Assembly: GCF_027943255.1 (NCBI RefSeq)
Contig: NC_072895.1
Location: 46,722,001-46,786,000, forward strand
Reading direction: 5' to 3'
Origin: Anastrepha obliqua
Lineage: Eukaryota; Arthropoda; Insecta; Diptera; Tephritidae
Length of the DNA: 64,000 bases
A model generated the notes under the pieces. It made no database searches. It had not been told where the DNA came from and was given only the letters and a program-made list of their open reading frames with translations. The translations under genes and the position numbers were made by a program. Below are positions 45,752 through 57,400 of the stretch, in pieces (positions within the stretch are counted from its first letter, which is position 1; the number at the start of each line of letters is the position of its first letter).

Positions 45752-46590
45752 AACTAATTTGCTTACTTCTTATTATACTCAAGCTTACAAATGAACAAAT
45801 TTGCAGAAAAATCGAAATATTTTATTATTATTAATCTTTATTTATTATAAATTAATTCACAATGAATATTATAACACACAAGCATCTTAAACTATCAGCT
45901 TTTCCCAGATTACTTGGATGAATTCGTGTGAAATCGCTGTGCCACCAAGCTTCAAAAATATTATTAATTTATTTTATTATTGTTCAGTTACAAATAAATA
46001 ATTTAATAAATTAATTTTATAGTCGGAGGGTTCGGTAAATAAACACTAGCACTAGAAACTAATAACTTACTACACCATCTCCACAATAACTCCTATTTCT
46101 TCTCTCTTCAAATATATAGCTCCCCGCGCTGCCTTAGGCAGGGGCGATATATGCTTGTCGCTGTCCACTTCAGGATCTATGTACCTCTATACCCGTAATT
46201 CTACTCCACTTAATTTCTATGTACACCATTTATTACATGCTATATAATACTTTAAGTTAAAATGTTAAAATATAAAATTGTCTTAGACACCCCATGGTTT
46301 ATAAAGCGCTATCAACCCCTCCACATACGAGAAGCTGTTGGTAATTTTCCAATTATTATTATTATTGGTTTTGTTTTTTTTTTTTTTTGCTTTTTATGTC
46401 ACCAATAAATTTTTGTAAGTCTATTCAGATACGCGTGTGTGTATGTGTGTACTAACATATACTCACGTTATTACGTGTACCCTGTAGGCATGCCGTAAAA
46501 TTAACTACATTTTAGGCCAACAAATCATATCATATTAAATATATGTATTAAGGTTGCACATCTAGGCTTATTTGCCTCTCTCAATAATTA
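45752..46590. other. No gene recognised
   Basis: A+T-rich sequence with homopolymer runs near 46374-46390. No domain or repeat was assigned. Confidence 0.4.
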
Positions 46591-47118
46591 CACTGCGTCA
46601 CAAAAACGAACTTTTTTTCTGTCCTATGAACCAAATATACTTTTTCGGAAAGGGGAGAAAAAATACAAATACCCGTGCATCGGCGATTTTCATGTAAGCG
46701 TCAGATTTTTTTTTTTTTTTGTATAAAATATAGAGCTCGTAGTCTGCCTGTGTGAAAAACTTTGGATCTATTTTTAACCCTTTTTCCGTGATCCAATCGC
46801 GCTGAATTTCTGCAGGCAGACTCGTGGAAATGTTTTTATTATGTAAAATTAAAAAAAACAAAATTTATCAATTCTCAGATTTTCTTGAATTTTTTTCTAA
46901 ATTTTCGGCATAACTTGAAGGGACTCCAAATTTTTAAACAACTAATTAACCTTTAATTTATTGTTTCATACAACACACTCTGTGCCATTTGTGTGTTTGT
47001 TCCAGTTCCGGAAGTTCCGATCATCTGACAGTTGCGCTACCAGGAGACGTATACTTTGACAATTGTTTTAAGTTCAGTTGCGCGAAAACTTCTTTCTGTA
47101 TATTTCGTCTTACGAAAA

Positions 47119-47652
47119 ATGCAGTGCCCGACTCGAAATAACTTTTGTTACGTTTGTGGCTTATTCGCACCAAGTAAAAATTTTAAAAATATTTCGAAAA
47201 CAGTGGTTAATTCGTTTCAGAAAATATTCAAGACTGCTTATGTTCCTTACTTGTGGTATATTCCGGAAGTCGTGTGCGACTATTGCTATAGAAATTTATG
47301 CAAGTTTACTGATGGAAGGTCAACAATAAAGTACTCTGTACCAGCAACTTGGCTACCACGTACGGAGCACTGCAGTGAACTGTGCTACTTTTGCGTAACT
47401 TTTACTCAAACTAAAGGGTACCAATACTTTCGCCGCAACAAAATTCGCTACGCTAATGTAGAATCGGTTATTCCAGTAGTTCTGTACTCACCAGAAGAAC
47501 GTATAGCGGCTTCAATGGAGATTTTTGATGATGTTCCCGAATTAAGGGATGGAGAACCAACAGTAGCACCAACAATGCTATCAATATTTCTTGCATCGAA
47601 TGCGAGATGCGGGGAACCAGAAGTATCGGAGTTTGTACCAACACCCCAGTGA
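47119..47652 (+). CDS. Cysteine-rich protein, transposon-borne
   Basis: The first in-frame ATG (47119, context GAAAAATGC) gives 177 residues. Paired cysteines suggest metal binding: FCYVCG near residue 10, VVCDYCYRN near residue 55 and LCYFCVTF near residue 90, with PATWLPRTEHCSE between. The layout CxxCG, CxxC, W-P-x(4-6)-H-x-CYFC resembles the N-terminus of a large, poorly named protein family common in arthropod genomes. I recognise the pattern but not a function. The frame ends FVPTPQ-stop, and the sequence that should follow is in the +1 frame (next entry). Confidence 0.6.
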   Translation: MQCPTRNNFCYVCGLFAPSKNFKNISKTVVNSFQKIFKTAYVPYLWYIPEVVCDYCYRNLCKFTDGRSTIKYSVPATWLPRTEHCSELCYFCVTFTQTKGYQYFRRNKIRYANVESVIPVVLYSPEERIAASMEIFDDVPELRDGEPTVAPTMLSIFLASNARCGEPEVSEFVPTPQ

Positions 47653-47794
47653 ACTTGGGACTGCAGTGCCGCATTTAGTAACGCAAGCCGACTTCAATGA
47701 CCTTGTACGAGAAGGAAATTTGTCAAAGAGAACAGCCGAACTCTTTGCATCACGCTTTAACCAGTGGAGTATAGTGGCGGCTGATTTAAAATAA
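47636..47794 (+). pseudogene. Out-of-frame continuation of the cysteine-rich ORF
   Basis: The +1 frame continues SELGTAVPHLVTQADFNDLV then REGNLSKRTAELFASRFNQW and SIVAADLK-stop. The DFNDLVREGNLSK...ASRFNQW pattern normally follows the Cys-rich region in the same family, so the two frames belong together. They meet around a run of four C at about 47647; a one-base insertion there is the simplest cause. The protein stops where family members go on for hundreds of residues. Confidence 0.6.
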
Positions 47795-48228
47795 TTAAAA
47801 TAATGTAACAATTTTTAATTTTAATATAATAAAATTAATAAAAAAATTCGGGGTTGCCTCTATTGTAATGTGGAGTGAAATACCTTTCTTTTGATACCCA
47901 CATCGGCATATCTCATGGATTTTTTTTTTAATTTCGAACAGGTGGCAACCCTGTGAAACATTGTCAGTGGCAACACCTAGGTGAAAAGTCTAGAAATGTG
48001 GTACACTATCTGTGTGCCCAGTTTCATTCAAATCCGTTAAGCTAATCCTGAGATCGTGTGGCTATACAGATATGCATACAAGAATTGCTCGTTTAAAGTT
48101 ATAAAATACAAAAAAAAAAAAATTGTGACGTGTACATGAAAATCGCCGATACACGTGTATTTGTGTTTTTTATCCCCTTTCCGAAAAAGTATATTTGGTT
48201 CATAGGACAGAATGTGTGTAACGCGGTG

Positions 48229-48950
48229 TTATGAATCGCTATCAGCAATCTGATTTACATAAGTATGTATATCGATCAGAAAACGAAAATCCCGAAGGTG
48301 CAGCCTACCTTTTCATAATGGATAATTTCATAGTTGCAAATAAGTGAATAAGAATTATAACTTCGCCTTCATAGAGCAGCATTTCCCAGCTGTTCCGTGT
48401 CTCTGCCTATTGGGCAAAGAATACGAGCTTGCCCATTTCCAATCAGTTATGGTAATTTTTGGCTAGAAATTGAGCAACATGGATATTTAACAGATTTGTC
48501 GCATCGAAAAGACTGGCGCGATCCAGAAATACATTAGACAACCACTCATAATTCGTAACATGTCACCATGAGAGCTTTCTAATAGCGCAATTACGTGCTA
48601 GTTATTGTAGCAGGTTGAAATTCAACCTATTCCAAATCGAACCTGATTCCTTCAGCTTATTAGATAAATAAACTCCATATGACACCAACCAACTCTCCAC
48701 TTGATCATTCATTCCTTTCAGCGTGGTCTAATCCACCATGAAGCATGACTTTTGTAGTTTGTGCATGTACTCTACATCGTGCCATCAGGCTTTGCGTCAT
48801 CCGAAAAAGCACTACTCTACCAGATCGATTGTGGTAATTTCCCACCAAACTATTACCACTTTGATATTTTTGTGCATTTTTGTGCTTTCACGAAGTGCTA
48901 CATTTACGTATTCAAAAGACTCCCTGAGTTAACGGTCCCCACGGGTCAGC
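48229..48950. other. No gene recognised
   Basis: Short frames at 48738-48982 are unassigned and may be decayed upstream sequence of the next LINE fragment. Confidence 0.4.
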
Positions 48951-49320
48951 CTTATTTGGGTTTCGGGGCACAGAGATATTGAGGGAAACTGTAAAGTAAT
49001 GAGCTAGCCAGAAAAGGTACCGCTCTTCAACTGCTCAGTGCTAAAAGTACTCTTGGAATACCTTTGGCCACGTATAAACTAATAATAAAAAACAACATTA
49101 TCCAAGGGGCCAACAGGTTATGGAGAGATGAAGATACATGTATAACAGCTAGACTTACAGAGCTGTCTGGCGTGGATTTGAGATCAATTCTACATAAGAG
49201 AAACAAACTGGTTCCACAAAGGAAGATAAATGCAGCACAGTGGTATCACAACAGCCCTGTAAGATATAAGTGAGTAGGTTGTGCAGATCGACTACCACCA
49301 TAACCTAACCTAACCTAATG
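48951..49320 (+). pseudogene. LINE RNase H fragment with 3' tail
   Basis: It reads LIWVSGHRDIEGNC (RNase H His block), after a frameshift ELARKGTALQLLSAKSTLGI and PLATYKLIIKNNIIQGANRL, with later decay. The copy ends in CATAACCTAACCTAACCTAA, a simple-repeat tail. This is an R1/I/jockey-type 3' end. Confidence 0.75.
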
Positions 49321-50125
49321 GTCACCACTTGGATGCCTTGACTTTATTTAGAAATATTGTGAGAGAGCTTCAAGTATAGTATTGCACAACTAATCCGCTT
49401 AAGTTAAAGTTTTAGGGTAAACTCATTGTATTATATTATTGAATATTTATTTGAAGTCTAATTAAGACATAAAGTGATATTATTCAGAAGTCTTAATAAA
49501 CTATATCACAAGGCTCATTGGAATTATATTTCCCTGCTGTAACTCTTTTAAATGCTTAATCTTCTTAGCAGAAAACTAAACATTTTCTTTTACTACTTCA
49601 AAGTTTTCCGGCAGGGTTTAGCTACCAGTTAAAATACTATACACTCGACTTTGGTAAGCAGCTCATATCTTTAATGCCGATAAAAGATAATTTCAACGAT
49701 CCATTAAAGTCATTCACTGGCACCGCGTTCGCTTCATGCTTTTGCTACTTTATTTCATTATTTACGGTTAGAATCAATCGATATTCATTGTAATAATTTT
49801 TTGATAAAATTCATTCTTCATACGAAATTGTGTGTCAGCAGCAGTGTAATGGAAATAGTTTTGGAATAGAGGAATCTACAGTTTTGTGCCACTTTCAAGA
49901 GATTTTGCAATAAATAGTCTTTCTATATGTTCACTAAGGTGCCCCGTTTGTCATAAAAAATAAAGGAATTTTTTTTTTTTTATTGATTTTATTATTTAAG
50001 GTTAATAGTTTGTGCTGCCACCTTGAAATTCTCCAGATAGCCTTATGGAATTTCAGACCAGGCTGTTTTAATGAATGGACTTAAAGCATTTTTGTCTTCA
50101 AATCGTAAATACTACTTTTTGCCAT
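49321..50125. other. No gene recognised
   Basis: A+T-rich sequence without structure. Confidence 0.4.
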
Positions 50126-50283
50126 TACTATCTACTACTACCATTTACTAAAAAAAATTATTTTGAATGACGGAAATCTTTATTTTGAGCTGTCTAGCTC
50201 ACAAATGTCAAATATGATTGCCGTAGGACGATATTTGCAAATATTATAAATCTTTATAATTGATTAATTTTGCGCCATCTGTT
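50126..50283. mobile_element. MITE, one end, joined to SINE tail
   Basis: The right end, in reverse complement AGATGGCGCAAAATTAATCA, lies a few bases from the SINE tail at 50289. The interior GACGGAAATCTTTATTTTGA and GTCAAATATGATTG is shared with 20518 and 33765. Compared with 33765 the other MITE end faces the SINE. Confidence 0.6.
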
Positions 50284-50288
50284 ATAAT

Positions 50289-50460
50289 TAACGCATATAC
50301 CCTTTCTGTTTGGCCGAGCTCCTCATCCTGTCTGTAGTGTGCGTCTTGAGGTTGTTCCACAAATGGATTTGATGGATTTCAAGCCGACTCCTTACGGCAG
50401 ATACTTTTATGAGGAGCTTTTTAATGGCAGAAATACGCTCGGAGGCTTCGAGCCAATCGA
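50289..50460 (-). mobile_element. SINE, head-truncated copy
   Basis: In plus reading TTTGGCCGAGCTCCTCATCC, TGTGCGTCTTGAGGTTGTTC and TTATGAGGAGCTTTTTAATG. The tRNA head is missing and the tail hairpin is shortened. Confidence 0.75.
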
Positions 50461-50564
50461 GGCAGCGTTCTTTGCGAAATTTATTCAAAGTTGTTTTTTT
50501 TTTTGTAATTTTTTATGCTTTAGATATGGTCATTGAGAAAATTCGAACAGTGGATTTGCTAGAT

Positions 50565-50796
50565 GCAGCATTTGCCATTTTTTAATTTTTGCTTTTGTTG
50601 CAATCCTAATGATTTTGCGGGTGTCCTTCGGCGCCATCGCAGTTCTGCCTGTGGAGTTCTTACCATAGGAGACACCTTGTTTCACGTAAGCATCCACAAC
50701 TTTTGGACTTTGACCACTTTTATTGGCAATTTGCCGATTTGAAAGTCCCTCTGAGGTCAAGATATCGATTTGTCTTTTTTGCGATCTTTTAAACAT
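50565..50796 (-). pseudogene. Tc3-like transposase N-terminal fragment
   Basis: ATG at 50796 opens MFKRSQKRQIDILTSEGLSN, then RQIANKSGQSPKVVDAYVKQ (HTH) and GVSYGKNSTGRTAMAPKDTR and KIIRIATK. This matches the DNA-binding N-terminus of Tc3-type transposases. The catalytic domain is absent. Confidence 0.75.
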
Positions 50797-52636
50797 TTTT
50801 GCTTTACCATTTAATTAGCATTGAAAAGTTTTCGACCCCACACAACGAATGTTTCAAAAACGATTCCGATTCAGCAATCCTTGAAAGTTGTATAGTGGCA
50901 TTCCATCAACTTTTCACGTTACATAACATATGAGAAAGAAACAAACCCTCTAGTTTTCAAATCAAAAAAATTAAAATTTTTTGCAAAAGATGTTTTTAAA
51001 AAGTATATTATGTATACGTAAAGATAATGATAAAGTGTTAAAAAAAGATATTTTACTTCAACTTCAAACCGTAGACCACAATTTTCAACATTGAATAAAT
51101 CTCAATATTATGAAATTTTTTAAAAAATGTTCCCTGTTTACTTATTATTAAAACTACTAAACCTTATATTGTATATTATATACAGCAATTTCCAGAAATA
51201 TTCAAGACCCAGTCCAAAATCACTTAACATGGAACCACTTAGGTGGATTTTGAGTCAGCAGAGCGAGAATGGATCGAAAGCACTGACAAGCAGGATCGCG
51301 AGGGATGCCGTGAATTGGTTGGGTCGGAGGCAGTAAAGGAATCTTCTGGGACTAAAATGTGAAATATTAATTGCAAAGGGTGTACTAAAGCCAAACGTTT
51401 TTGTACCATTACTTATGATCGCAAAAGAAAGTTACCAAGCACCAAATCCACGATACGAAGCTAAATTAGTTGAAAAGTTTGAGAAAACCACCTCTTCTTC
51501 TCGAACAGTATTCGATTTTCAAAATGTACCAACTAAATTTTCGAGGCCTGTTCTCCCTTTATGAGGATTAAATTGACACAAATGCCATCAGTTCAGAGAA
51601 CACCAAAAATGTTCGCTATCTAACCTTGTCCAATTTTAAATTTTTGCTAATTTGTTAATATCTTTAAACATTAGCGCGTACAAAAAATTTTTTACACTGC
51701 TGCCAGTTGCAGGAACTGAATGGATTAATAGCTTCTGCGCTTAGGAGTAGGCATTAAAGAATTTATGATTAACATTCCTTTTTGCTTTTTCTAACTCCAT
51801 TCCGACAGTGTTAAACGCCCGCAGCCACACGGAAAAACACGCAACCAAATGGCCTGCGAAAATGAACCACACACAAAAAAGGAAAAAAAAATTCATCAAG
51901 TGAATAAAACTTTTACAGCTCGTGGGTGAAACCTTATTAAATTCCTTTCTTCATTACTTTCATTTGAAACACCGTTTTTTCGACCCTTTTGTTATTGTTC
52001 TGTGTTTTCTTTTTGGTTTTTTCGTTTGCATTTTGGTCGTCATTAATTTGAAGGTGGTTTAATTAGTGTAAAAGCCATAAATTCAAAGTGAAGTTGAGTG
52101 GGAACAGTGGCGATGGCGCCACAATTAGCTTGCTAAAGGGCAAAGAAGTGTGCAAGTAAGTTTTGAAATATCCAAAGTCATCAAAGGCATGCCTAGGCTA
52201 TGTTTAGTAAAACGATGTAGAGCGACCAATTTTTTAGTATAGCGAGAGACAACAAATCCGCCGCTTCTCAGCAGGAATGATTTATTTCGGTTTTATGAAA
52301 CGCCAAATACTCGCCAAAAATAGCGGAAAAACAAAATCGATGCTGGAATTTAGAAACTGAACGAATGCGGAAACTGTGCAGAGCAGGATAAGCTGAGACA
52401 AAAAAGTTCCGAGCAACTACGAGTTGTGCATGAATGAGAGTGTTAGGTATGTCGCGCTGAGTTTGCCGCATAAAAGTTTTATTTTTGGTTGCTCGACTAA
52501 AGCATAAGTGAGTGCGGAAGTACTTCATTATTATTTGACTGCCTTGTAGGAAAATCTACAAAAAGTATCGATTTGGTGTGCTTCAAGCGACTATAGAACA
52601 GCAACTACTACATGTTTTTTCTTCTCTCCGTACATA
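50797..52636. other. No gene recognised
   Basis: Short frames only; the 69-codon frame at 51127 and the 86-codon frame at 52268 have no recognised domain. Confidence 0.4.
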
Positions 52637-53919
52637 CGAGGTGTGTTCAAAAAGTATCGCGAATTTTGAACTTTCGCAGGTTACGTATATTCGAATTTCG
52701 ATTTTTTTGTGGCAATATGTACCAAACTCATGTCTCTCACTCATGCCGACGAGTTCGGCCATTTTGAATGTTCAGTTAATTGTTGACAGCTGCTTTGCTT
52801 GCACGTGTTTCGGCTCGTCTTTGATTTTTACCTATTCAAAAAGATGGATCAAAGAACCTGTATCAAATTTTGTGTGAAAAACGAAATTTCGAATGTTGAC
52901 TGTGTCATACGGAGAAGCTATTTTGGACCAAAGCAACGTTTATCGGTGGTACAAAATGTTCTCAGAAGGCCGAGATGATGTGAACGACGAAAAGCGTGCC
53001 GGACGCCCGAGCACTTCAACAACAGACGGTAAAATTGATGAAGTGAAGAAAATGGTATTGGCCAATCGTCGAATCACCGTTAGAGAAATTGCTGAGGACC
53101 TAGACATATCCATTGGCTCATGCCATTAGTTTTTTTTCAATGATGGCATGATACGGGTCGCTGCAAAATTCCTATCAAAACTGCTCAATTTCGACCAAAA
53201 GCAGCATTGCTTGAACATTGCTAATGAGATGTTGGACTCTGTCCGAAACGACCCAAATTTGCTCCATAGGGTCATAACTGGTGACGAATCGTGGGCTTAT
53301 GGTTACGTGGAAACCAAAGCTCAATCATCTCAATGGAAGCTGCCGCACGAACCAAGACCGAAAAAAGCGCGCCAAGTTCGGTCGAATGTAAAAGTTTTGA
53401 TTACAGTTTTCTTCGATTGCAGAAGCGTTGTGCATCATGAGTTCTTGCCACAGAGTAAAACGGTCAATAAGGATATTACCTGCAAGTTATGTGCAATTTG
53501 TGCAAGCAATCCACCAGAAACGCCCGGATTTGTGGAAGAACAAAAATTGGATTTTGCATCACGATAACGCCCCTGCTCACACATCGTTGCTTGTGCGCGA
53601 CGTTTTGGCCAAGAACAACACACTAATGATGCCACAGCCACCGTATTCCCCAGATCTGGCCCCCTGTGACTTTTTCTCGTTCCCGAAACTAAAGAGGCCC
53701 ATGAAAGTACGACGCTACGCTACGATTGACGAGATAAAGACAGCATCGAAGGAGGAGCTGAACAAGATACAAAGAAATGATTTTTTGAAGTGCTTCGAAG
53801 ATTGGAAGAAATGTTGGCACAAGTCCATAATATCTCATGGGGATTACTTTGAAGGGGACAAAATTAATGAATAAATAAATTATTTTTGAAAAAACAAAAA
53901 GTTCGCCATACTTTTATGC
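52637..53919 (+). mobile_element. Mariner element, catalytic triad preserved, 3' TIR truncated
   Basis: The left TIR CGAGGTGTGTTCAAAAAGTA follows a TA. The right TIR starts GTTCGCCATACTTTT and then diverges, so about 15 bp of the end are lost. ATG at 52844 opens MDQRTCIKFCVKNEI; frame breaks follow at about 52890, a TAG at about 53128 and another shift near 53480. Motifs include NVYRWYKMFSEGRDDVNDEK, RRITVREIAEDLDISIGSCH, VITGDESWAYGY (Asp 1), WILHHDNAPAHTSLL (Asp 2), YSPDLAPCDFFSFPKLKRPM (Asp 3) and the C-terminus HGDYFEGDKINE with a stop at 53872-53874. All three catalytic aspartates are present, although the gene is broken. Confidence 0.9.
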
Positions 53920-53994
53920 AATATGCAATTTGGGGTCCTCCTTTTAGTGAGCCAGAGATTGCTCCCGAATAAATATTTGGATATATTCCCTTAA

Positions 53995-54747
53995 GGGGTT
54001 ACATACGTCCAGAATTTTCAAAAAATCAATTTTTTTTACAGATTATTCTATATAGTTTTGCGCCTATTTCTGTGGAAGTCGATTATAAAAATTCCCATAG
54101 ATACAAAGTTATGGTAGAAAATGTAACGGCCCGACGAGAGTTTGATGCACACAGGTAGCTGTCCTTCGTTTGAGACACTTGAAAGTTCAAACTCGCTTTT
54201 CTCGAAACTACTTTTTCCGGCACGGTCTGCATGATAACTCAAACAGTTTTAAATATTTTTTGATGCGGTTTTTTTCTAAATATTTGAAAGTATTTTCTCT
54301 ATACGCTGTCGAGCCGGACTGTTGATATTTTTATTAAACATTTTTATAAACATAAGTAAAGAGTGACATTTATGACGTAAAACGCATACTTTTTTTTTAA
54401 ATGCCGTAAATTGCAAACTTTTTCGAAATTCAAAAATCCGGCGCGACACACTATAACTGCAACCTAATTTTACAAGAATTTTTTTTAATTTTTACAGATC
54501 CATCAATATTTCAAGGAGAAATGATGCAGAAGGTTGAGCAATTTTTTTTTTTTTCATTGTACTTTGGGTCACGTGATTTTTTATATACAAATTTTTTTTT
54601 AAGAAAAATTAAAATGCATTTTTTCACAAAGTTTAAGTACTAATAAACAACGTATAGCATTTTTTTATATTTATTTTTATCGTTATCCCTTATAAAAACA
54701 CTTTTTCTTTTAGTGCATTTTTGGCGCTGCTGGACTTATGTAACCCC
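53995..54747. mobile_element. TTAA-flanked MITE-like element
   Basis: The termini GGGGTTACATACGTCCAGAA and, in reverse complement, GGGGTTACATAAGTCCAGCA are flanked by TTAA on both sides (53991-53994, 54748-54751), the piggyBac-type target. The 753-bp interior has no transposase-like frame. The element is probably non-autonomous. Related ends lie at 45021, 61865 and perhaps 63427. Confidence 0.75.
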
Positions 54748-54751
54748 TTAA

Positions 54752-56045
54752 ACTGTAGGATGCTAATTGGCCTGTGTATGTCGGTACATGTTTCAAGTTG
54801 CATTGAATCGACTTTTAAAAGCGTGATTCTTGGCTAGAAGCTTCTTGACAGACTATACAAAATGAGCTGATGATTTGCCTTGGTAAACAACCAGTGCCAT
54901 GCCTTTCCACAACTTAAATTTCCATTCTTTAATTTAATTTAAAGGAATGCAATGAAGATGCACAACCCAACAAATATTTGTATAGTGGATATTGTCAGCC
55001 GTTTTTGATATGGAAGAACGGAAATATCTTCAACTCCTTCAATCAATTATAAATCTTAAAATTAATTAATTACAAAAATTTATAAATAAATAAATTTTTT
55101 TTACCCAATAACCAAACCATTTAAATTCCTATTTGAAATGGCTCGCTGAGGCTGTCATATAGTTTTCGAAATATCGCCAAATAATGGCTTAAAATTAAAG
55201 AAAAAATGATAGATACAAATTTCTAGCATCTGTAGAATCTGTCAACTTATGAAAAGAGGTGATATTACTAATTAAAGGCAATAAAATTCAAACTTTCAAA
55301 CAATGTTTTCTTTCGGACTCAGCGACCGATTTTACATAGGAATTTGATGGTCTGCTTTTGGTTTTGTTTTTTCTTTTGTTCTAAAATAGTGTATTTGTAT
55401 TTAAATTTAAGAATTTATTTATCTTAACATTAATTATTTATATGATGCAAATTTTAAATTTCACTCAAAAATTTATTTTCAAAAACCCACAGCTCGAACA
55501 GCCAACTTCAGCAGTATCCATAGTCATCATATCCTTTTCTCTGTAGGCACTGCCTCATTTTGAAGACAGATGTTACACTTTGCAACATTAATAACGAATT
55601 GTTTCGTAATTGACGAAATCGGTTTAGTTCTGAAGCAGATATTTATTACGCTACTTCAGGTTTTTCCTACCGATACCACTGAGCTTTGTAATTGTGTGCG
55701 TGTGTAATGTTATTAATGGGATTGCCATTACTGTGCATTGACTATATTAATGCGTTTGAAGTCATATTTTTTCTAATGATGTGCTAAATTTGAACTTTTA
55801 TTTCTTCTCGTAGTTTTTTTTTTTTTCTTATCTAAGCTGCAAATGTTTCGCCATTCACTGCCTCGTCAGCTACCAAGTCAAGCGTTAAACTTTCCACAAA
55901 ACTATATATTTGGTGAAATAGCTTTGCGCTTACTTGGTGAAAGATGTATCTGGATATGTACACCTATGCTAACAAAAATAGCAATATAAATAGTAAATAT
56001 GTATTAGCACAAAAACCATATAAATCAGAACTTAAGTAAATACAA
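54752..56045. other. No gene recognised
   Basis: A+T-rich sequence with no TIRs or domains. Confidence 0.4.
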
Positions 56046-56310
56046 TAAATTGAAAAATTCTGGGTATGCAGTTTTATGGCCCATTGAATTTAAATAAATA
56101 CAATAAATTGAAAAGTTATTTAATTTTTATAGCCCATTGAATTTTGATATAATATTTTGCCAGCTTCAAGTGGCTGAATTTATGTATAAATTTTTGATAA
56201 ATCTTTGGTTTTTGACGGTGTTATGCATTTTCTTCCATATAACGAATGCCCGAAATTTATTTGATATAGAGCAAATGCCCAAGAGAGCCAGCAAAAAAAA
56301 AACACTTCGA
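56046..56310. repeat. Fold-back MITE, left half, with duplicated start
   Basis: TATGCAGTTTTATGGCCCAT and TTTTTATAGCCCATTGAATT occur twice within 80 bp, followed by CGGTGTTATGCATTTTCTTC and CCATATAACGAATGCCCGAA, the inner sequence of the 14621 fold-back. The right half is missing. Confidence 0.55.
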
Positions 56311-56367
56311 ACTTGCCCAATTAAAATTGAACTGACTATAAATAAAAATTCACAAAATGTATGTAAT

Positions 56368-56730
56368 TAAGTCAATAAGGAATCTCAACACAGTAATACT
56401 AGGCTGGATTCCGGGACATGAAGGGCACGAGGGAAATGAAATGGCTGATAGCCTTGCAAAACCAGGAGCAAGTATGCAACTTACTGGTCCTGAGCCTTTC
56501 TGTGGATTCACAAGAAGCCACACTAATGAACTTTTTGGGAAATGGGAGAAAAGACAATTTGCTGTACACTGGCTAAACTGCGCCAATCAGGCCAAACAAT
56601 TTCTAAGTCCCAACAAGGGAATATCTGAATAGCAAAACAGAGTAGATCTGCGTCTTTTAACACGATATCTTACAGGGCACTGCAGCCTGAGGTATCATTT
56701 AAATAATATTAGTCTATCTGAGAAATAAAA
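56368..56730 (+). pseudogene. LINE RNase H and C-terminal fragment
   Basis: It reads VILGWIPGHEGHEGNEMADS and LAKPGASMQLTGPEPFCGFT (RNase H end), WEKRQFAVHWLNC, then past a TAG RVDLRLLTRYLTGHCSLRYH and LNNISLSEK. RNase H followed by the TGH motif is the end of an I/R1-like pol. One stop near 56630; otherwise the frame is well kept. Confidence 0.8.
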
Positions 56731-56795
56731 ATAAATTGTCGCAACTTTGCACTATGTGGCGCTGCTATTATTGTGAGCACAAGCGTACGCATATA

Positions 56796-57400
56796 CAGGG
56801 TCCGCAATCTATCGTTACGGATTTGAACTAGGTATTATTTGAAGAATGGTAACACTTAGCTGTCATCTGATTTGACAGAAAATTAGTTTTATTCTTCCGC
56901 TGAACGAAAATGGTTGTGTTTATGCTCAAAGAACGCTGGGAAATATTGCGACATCACTTTGAAAATCATGGCTACTTGCCACACAGCGAATGCTACGATC
57001 AATCTTTTGCGCACTGTCTTCGAAGATCGCATTATCTGCCGAAATTCTGATATCGTTTGGCCGCCTCGGAGCTGCGATTTGACGCCGTTGGATTATTATC
57101 TTTGGTGTGCCGTCAAATACCAGTGTTATGCCAACAAACCAGTAACAATTGATGCACTGAAAACCAACATAAGCGATGTCATAGCTGAAATACAGCCGCA
57201 TACAATCGAAAATGTGTTGAAAAATTGGACCGATTGTATGGGATGGTGCATTGCTAGCCGAGGCAGCCATATGAATGAAGTTGTGTTCCATCATTAACCG
57301 GAAGGATTGTACTTCAAAATAAAAAAAACAGTTTGGAAAAATTTTGAGTAGTTTCTTTTTTATAGCATTTTTAATTCCGTAAAGTTATATGGCGGACCCT
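56796..57400 (+). mobile_element. Deletion derivative of a Tc1/mariner element
   Basis: The ends CAGGGTCCGCAATCTATCGT and, in reverse complement, TAGGGTCCGCCATATAACTT are TIRs; a TA precedes the left end. ATG at 56910 starts MVVFMLKERWEILRHHFENH (N-terminus), which is joined directly but out of frame to ATCHTANATINLLRTVFEDR (catalytic C-half). PRSCDLTPLDYYLW with the last catalytic Asp and a normal C-terminus GGSHMNEVVFHH-like end follow, with the stop at 57295. About half of the transposase is deleted. Confidence 0.85.

Larger units (their letters stand above)
46591..48228 (+). mobile_element. Unassigned DNA transposon-like unit with long TIRs
   Basis: The termini are inverted: CACTGCGTCACA at the left and, in reverse complement, CACCGCGTTACACA at the right. 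They share TCTGTCCTATGAACCAAATA, then CTTTTTCGGAAAGGGGA and CATCGGCGATTTTCATGTA against TATCGGCGATTTTCATGTA, giving TIRs of about 125 bp. The 1.64-kb unit carries one cysteine-rich ORF on the plus strand and no recognisable transposase. The flanks show only a possible TA/TTA duplication. It may be a non-autonomous element that captured a gene fragment, or a new family. Confidence 0.8.

Noticed and set aside
47032..47118. Upstream extension of the Cys-rich ORF
   Set aside because: The extension would start at TTG; the first ATG in frame is at 47119 and the first Cys motif follows it directly.
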